Source of the DNA: Seriola aureovittata
Taxonomy: Eukaryota > Chordata > Actinopteri > Carangiformes > Carangidae
Reading direction: 5' to 3'
NCBI RefSeq assembly: GCF_021018895.1
Contig: NC_079368.1
Coordinates: 12,104,001 to 12,168,000, forward strand
Length of the DNA stretch: 64,000 nucleotides
Positions 62,501 to 64,000 of the stretch are shown here, piece by piece; the stretch's first letter is position 1, and the number at the start of each line of letters is the position of its first letter. Both the position numbers and the translations under genes were made by a program. The notes beneath the pieces are model-generated. The model had not been told where the DNA came from. It was given only the letters and a program-made list of their open reading frames with translations, and searched no databases.

Positions 62501-63238
62501 ACAAAGCCATTACACGCCTTTGCCTGTTAAGCTATTTACTGTAGATGGTAATTTGTACTTTCTAATATGTTTTCTTTATTAATTGTCTGAGCATATAAGA
62601 TCATTAACTTTAGGGCAACGTGTTTCACATTTGGTAAAAAAACAAGCTGTAGATGTAGCTACACTGTCTCACAGCATAAGTGCCACACTGACAATAAATT
62701 AAGACAATACATACGTTGTTTTACCTTGTTTTTCTTTCAACAGTATGTTTTGACTATAATTTCTTTTTACATAATGAGCTTCAGGATCATTTTCTTGCTG
62801 CATGTAACCTGGACCCTGCAGTGACATATTGATTTATGCTGTTTTAGTTGGGCAACAAAGGCAATTTTAAAAAATTTTTTTTAATTAAGATGAAATCAAA
62901 TCAGTCAAAATAAAATGACATTAAAGCTTTCGACCTGTTAGAAACAACAGTGATTTTGACGTGGTTTTAAGACTGGGACCTAAGATACTAAAGTGGAGTT
63001 GGTGTAACTCCTATCAACACCTCTACAGCCTACACTTTAAAAAATGGCACTTGGAAAAAAAAAAAAAAAGTCTGATTTTCACGGTGCACACTGCGCTACT
63101 CACAGAACAAACATTAACACTCTCATATTTCTGTAGCTCCAAATTTAGAAAAAAAAATCAAACTTATTCTAATGTTTGAATTGGAGGTTTTGTTGCTTTG
63201 AGTGGTTGTGTGTTGAAAAGGGAGGAGGGGTTGAGGGT

Positions 63239-63276
63239 TGTGTGTGTGTGTGTGTGTGTGTGTGTTGTGTGTGTGT

Positions 63277-63319
<43 letters not shown>
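63239..63319. repeat. (TG)n microsatellite
   Basis: About 81 bp with two short slips (TTG and GGTG). Confidence 0.95.
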
Positions 63320-63321
<2 letters not shown>

Positions 63322-64000
63322 GTGGGGGTGCTTCTTTTTTGTCCAAATCTGATCCCCAAATTATTCTGGGGGCTCAGATTGGTGTGAAAGGGACGAGAAG
63401 GTCACTTGAAATCGCCTTTTATCCGCTGGCTTTTTTTCTATGGATCAGCAACTTTCAATAGACATAATCTAATCGCTCTTAATGGAAAGGCCATTCATGA
63501 GAAATAGTGGAAATATCGTTGAGCCTATAGTCTTCAGCCATTTAAGACCGAGTCATTTAGCAGACAACAAAAGTTCACAAAATAGCATGGCTATTAATAA
63601 TTACTGGAAACTGCAAAGTGTCTCTCTAAAAACAGGCAAAGTTTACATGTCAAATTAAAACGATGCAAACAGCAGTTATAAACCAGCCAATTTCTGTTAT
63701 TTCGTCATTATTTTGTGTATGATTTTTTTAAAGTTATCTTTTAGCCCTAAAAGACTTAAACTGTAAAATTGCACTACCATGTGTATCATCCTCGCTCGTC
63801 TGTGGACATTACTGTTTATTTCCTCATTATTTTTAATATGGCCTCCCCTCTCCAGAGATTTGAGACCCTTCACTTTTAGACGTGATGTATGAAAGTCTCT
63901 TTCCAGGGTTTTTGCATCCCAGACTATAATTGAGGACAATAACTGCAATGACTTTCCCAATTAGGCTTGAGGTTGGAGTTAAGTTAGAGGGACTGTCAGT

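Larger units (their letters stand above)
58561..64000. other. Upstream flank of nr2f1a
   Basis: No gene recognised. Contains a MEF2 site plus octamer block (59.38-59.64 kb), a comparatively GC-rich patch at 60.2-61.0 kb, a 22-base A run (61106-61127) and a (GT)n tract (63239-63319). In mammals a divergent lncRNA starts near NR2F1; a fish counterpart could begin here, but nothing in the sequence proves it. Confidence 0.4.

Overview
The window is vertebrate, most likely ray-finned fish, nuclear DNA. Coding sequence is sparse, introns have GT..AG borders, long (CA/TG)n and (GA/CT)n microsatellites are frequent, and there is a Tc1-type transposase relic and a probable solo LTR. Two genes can be recognised. 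They point at each other, as NR2F1 and FAM172A (ARB2A) do at the human 5q15 locus, which supports both identifications.

Left part (1-24,057, + strand gene): the only recognisable coding piece is the terminal exon of fam172a/arb2a at 23,897-24,057, ending in a KDEL-like HQDL tail. Everything to its left is best read as the last intron of that gene. That intron carries a 7.8-kb AT-rich tandem array (about 6,540-14,346) of a roughly 25-bp unit with nested higher-order repeats of about 960/985 bp and 784 bp. It is followed by a ~498-bp solo-LTR-like element (14,386-14,883), long TG tracts, and a decayed Tc1 transposase C-terminus (20,645-20,850).

Middle (24,058-50,855): the presumed fam172a 3' UTR (polyA signal near 25,141) and then about 25 kb with no credible protein gene. 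This spacer has moderate-complexity blocks that could be conserved non-coding enhancers of nr2f1a, broken up by (GA)n, (CA)n, (AT)n, (GATA)n and poly-G tracts.

Right part (50,856-57,551, - strand): the complete coding sequence of a COUP-TFI nuclear receptor, nr2f1 (most likely the nr2f1a paralogue). It has three coding exons, 433 + 528 + 275 nt, encoding 411 residues. Splice phases join cleanly at both introns. The 5' UTR and promoter lie around 57,552-58,560 and contain a perfect CArG box, a DR1-like site, a TCF/LEF site and a CCAAT box. Further upstream (to 64,000) there is no recognisable gene, but one block near 59.4-59.65 kb has a perfect MEF2 site and a POU octamer.

Functionally the window is a developmental-regulator locus. 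A nuclear receptor of neural, eye and atrial development sits in a gene-poor regulatory landscape shared with the tail of the housekeeping-like fam172a gene. I saw no unambiguous new protein system. The most unusual structure is the hierarchical 25-bp satellite inside the fam172a intron.
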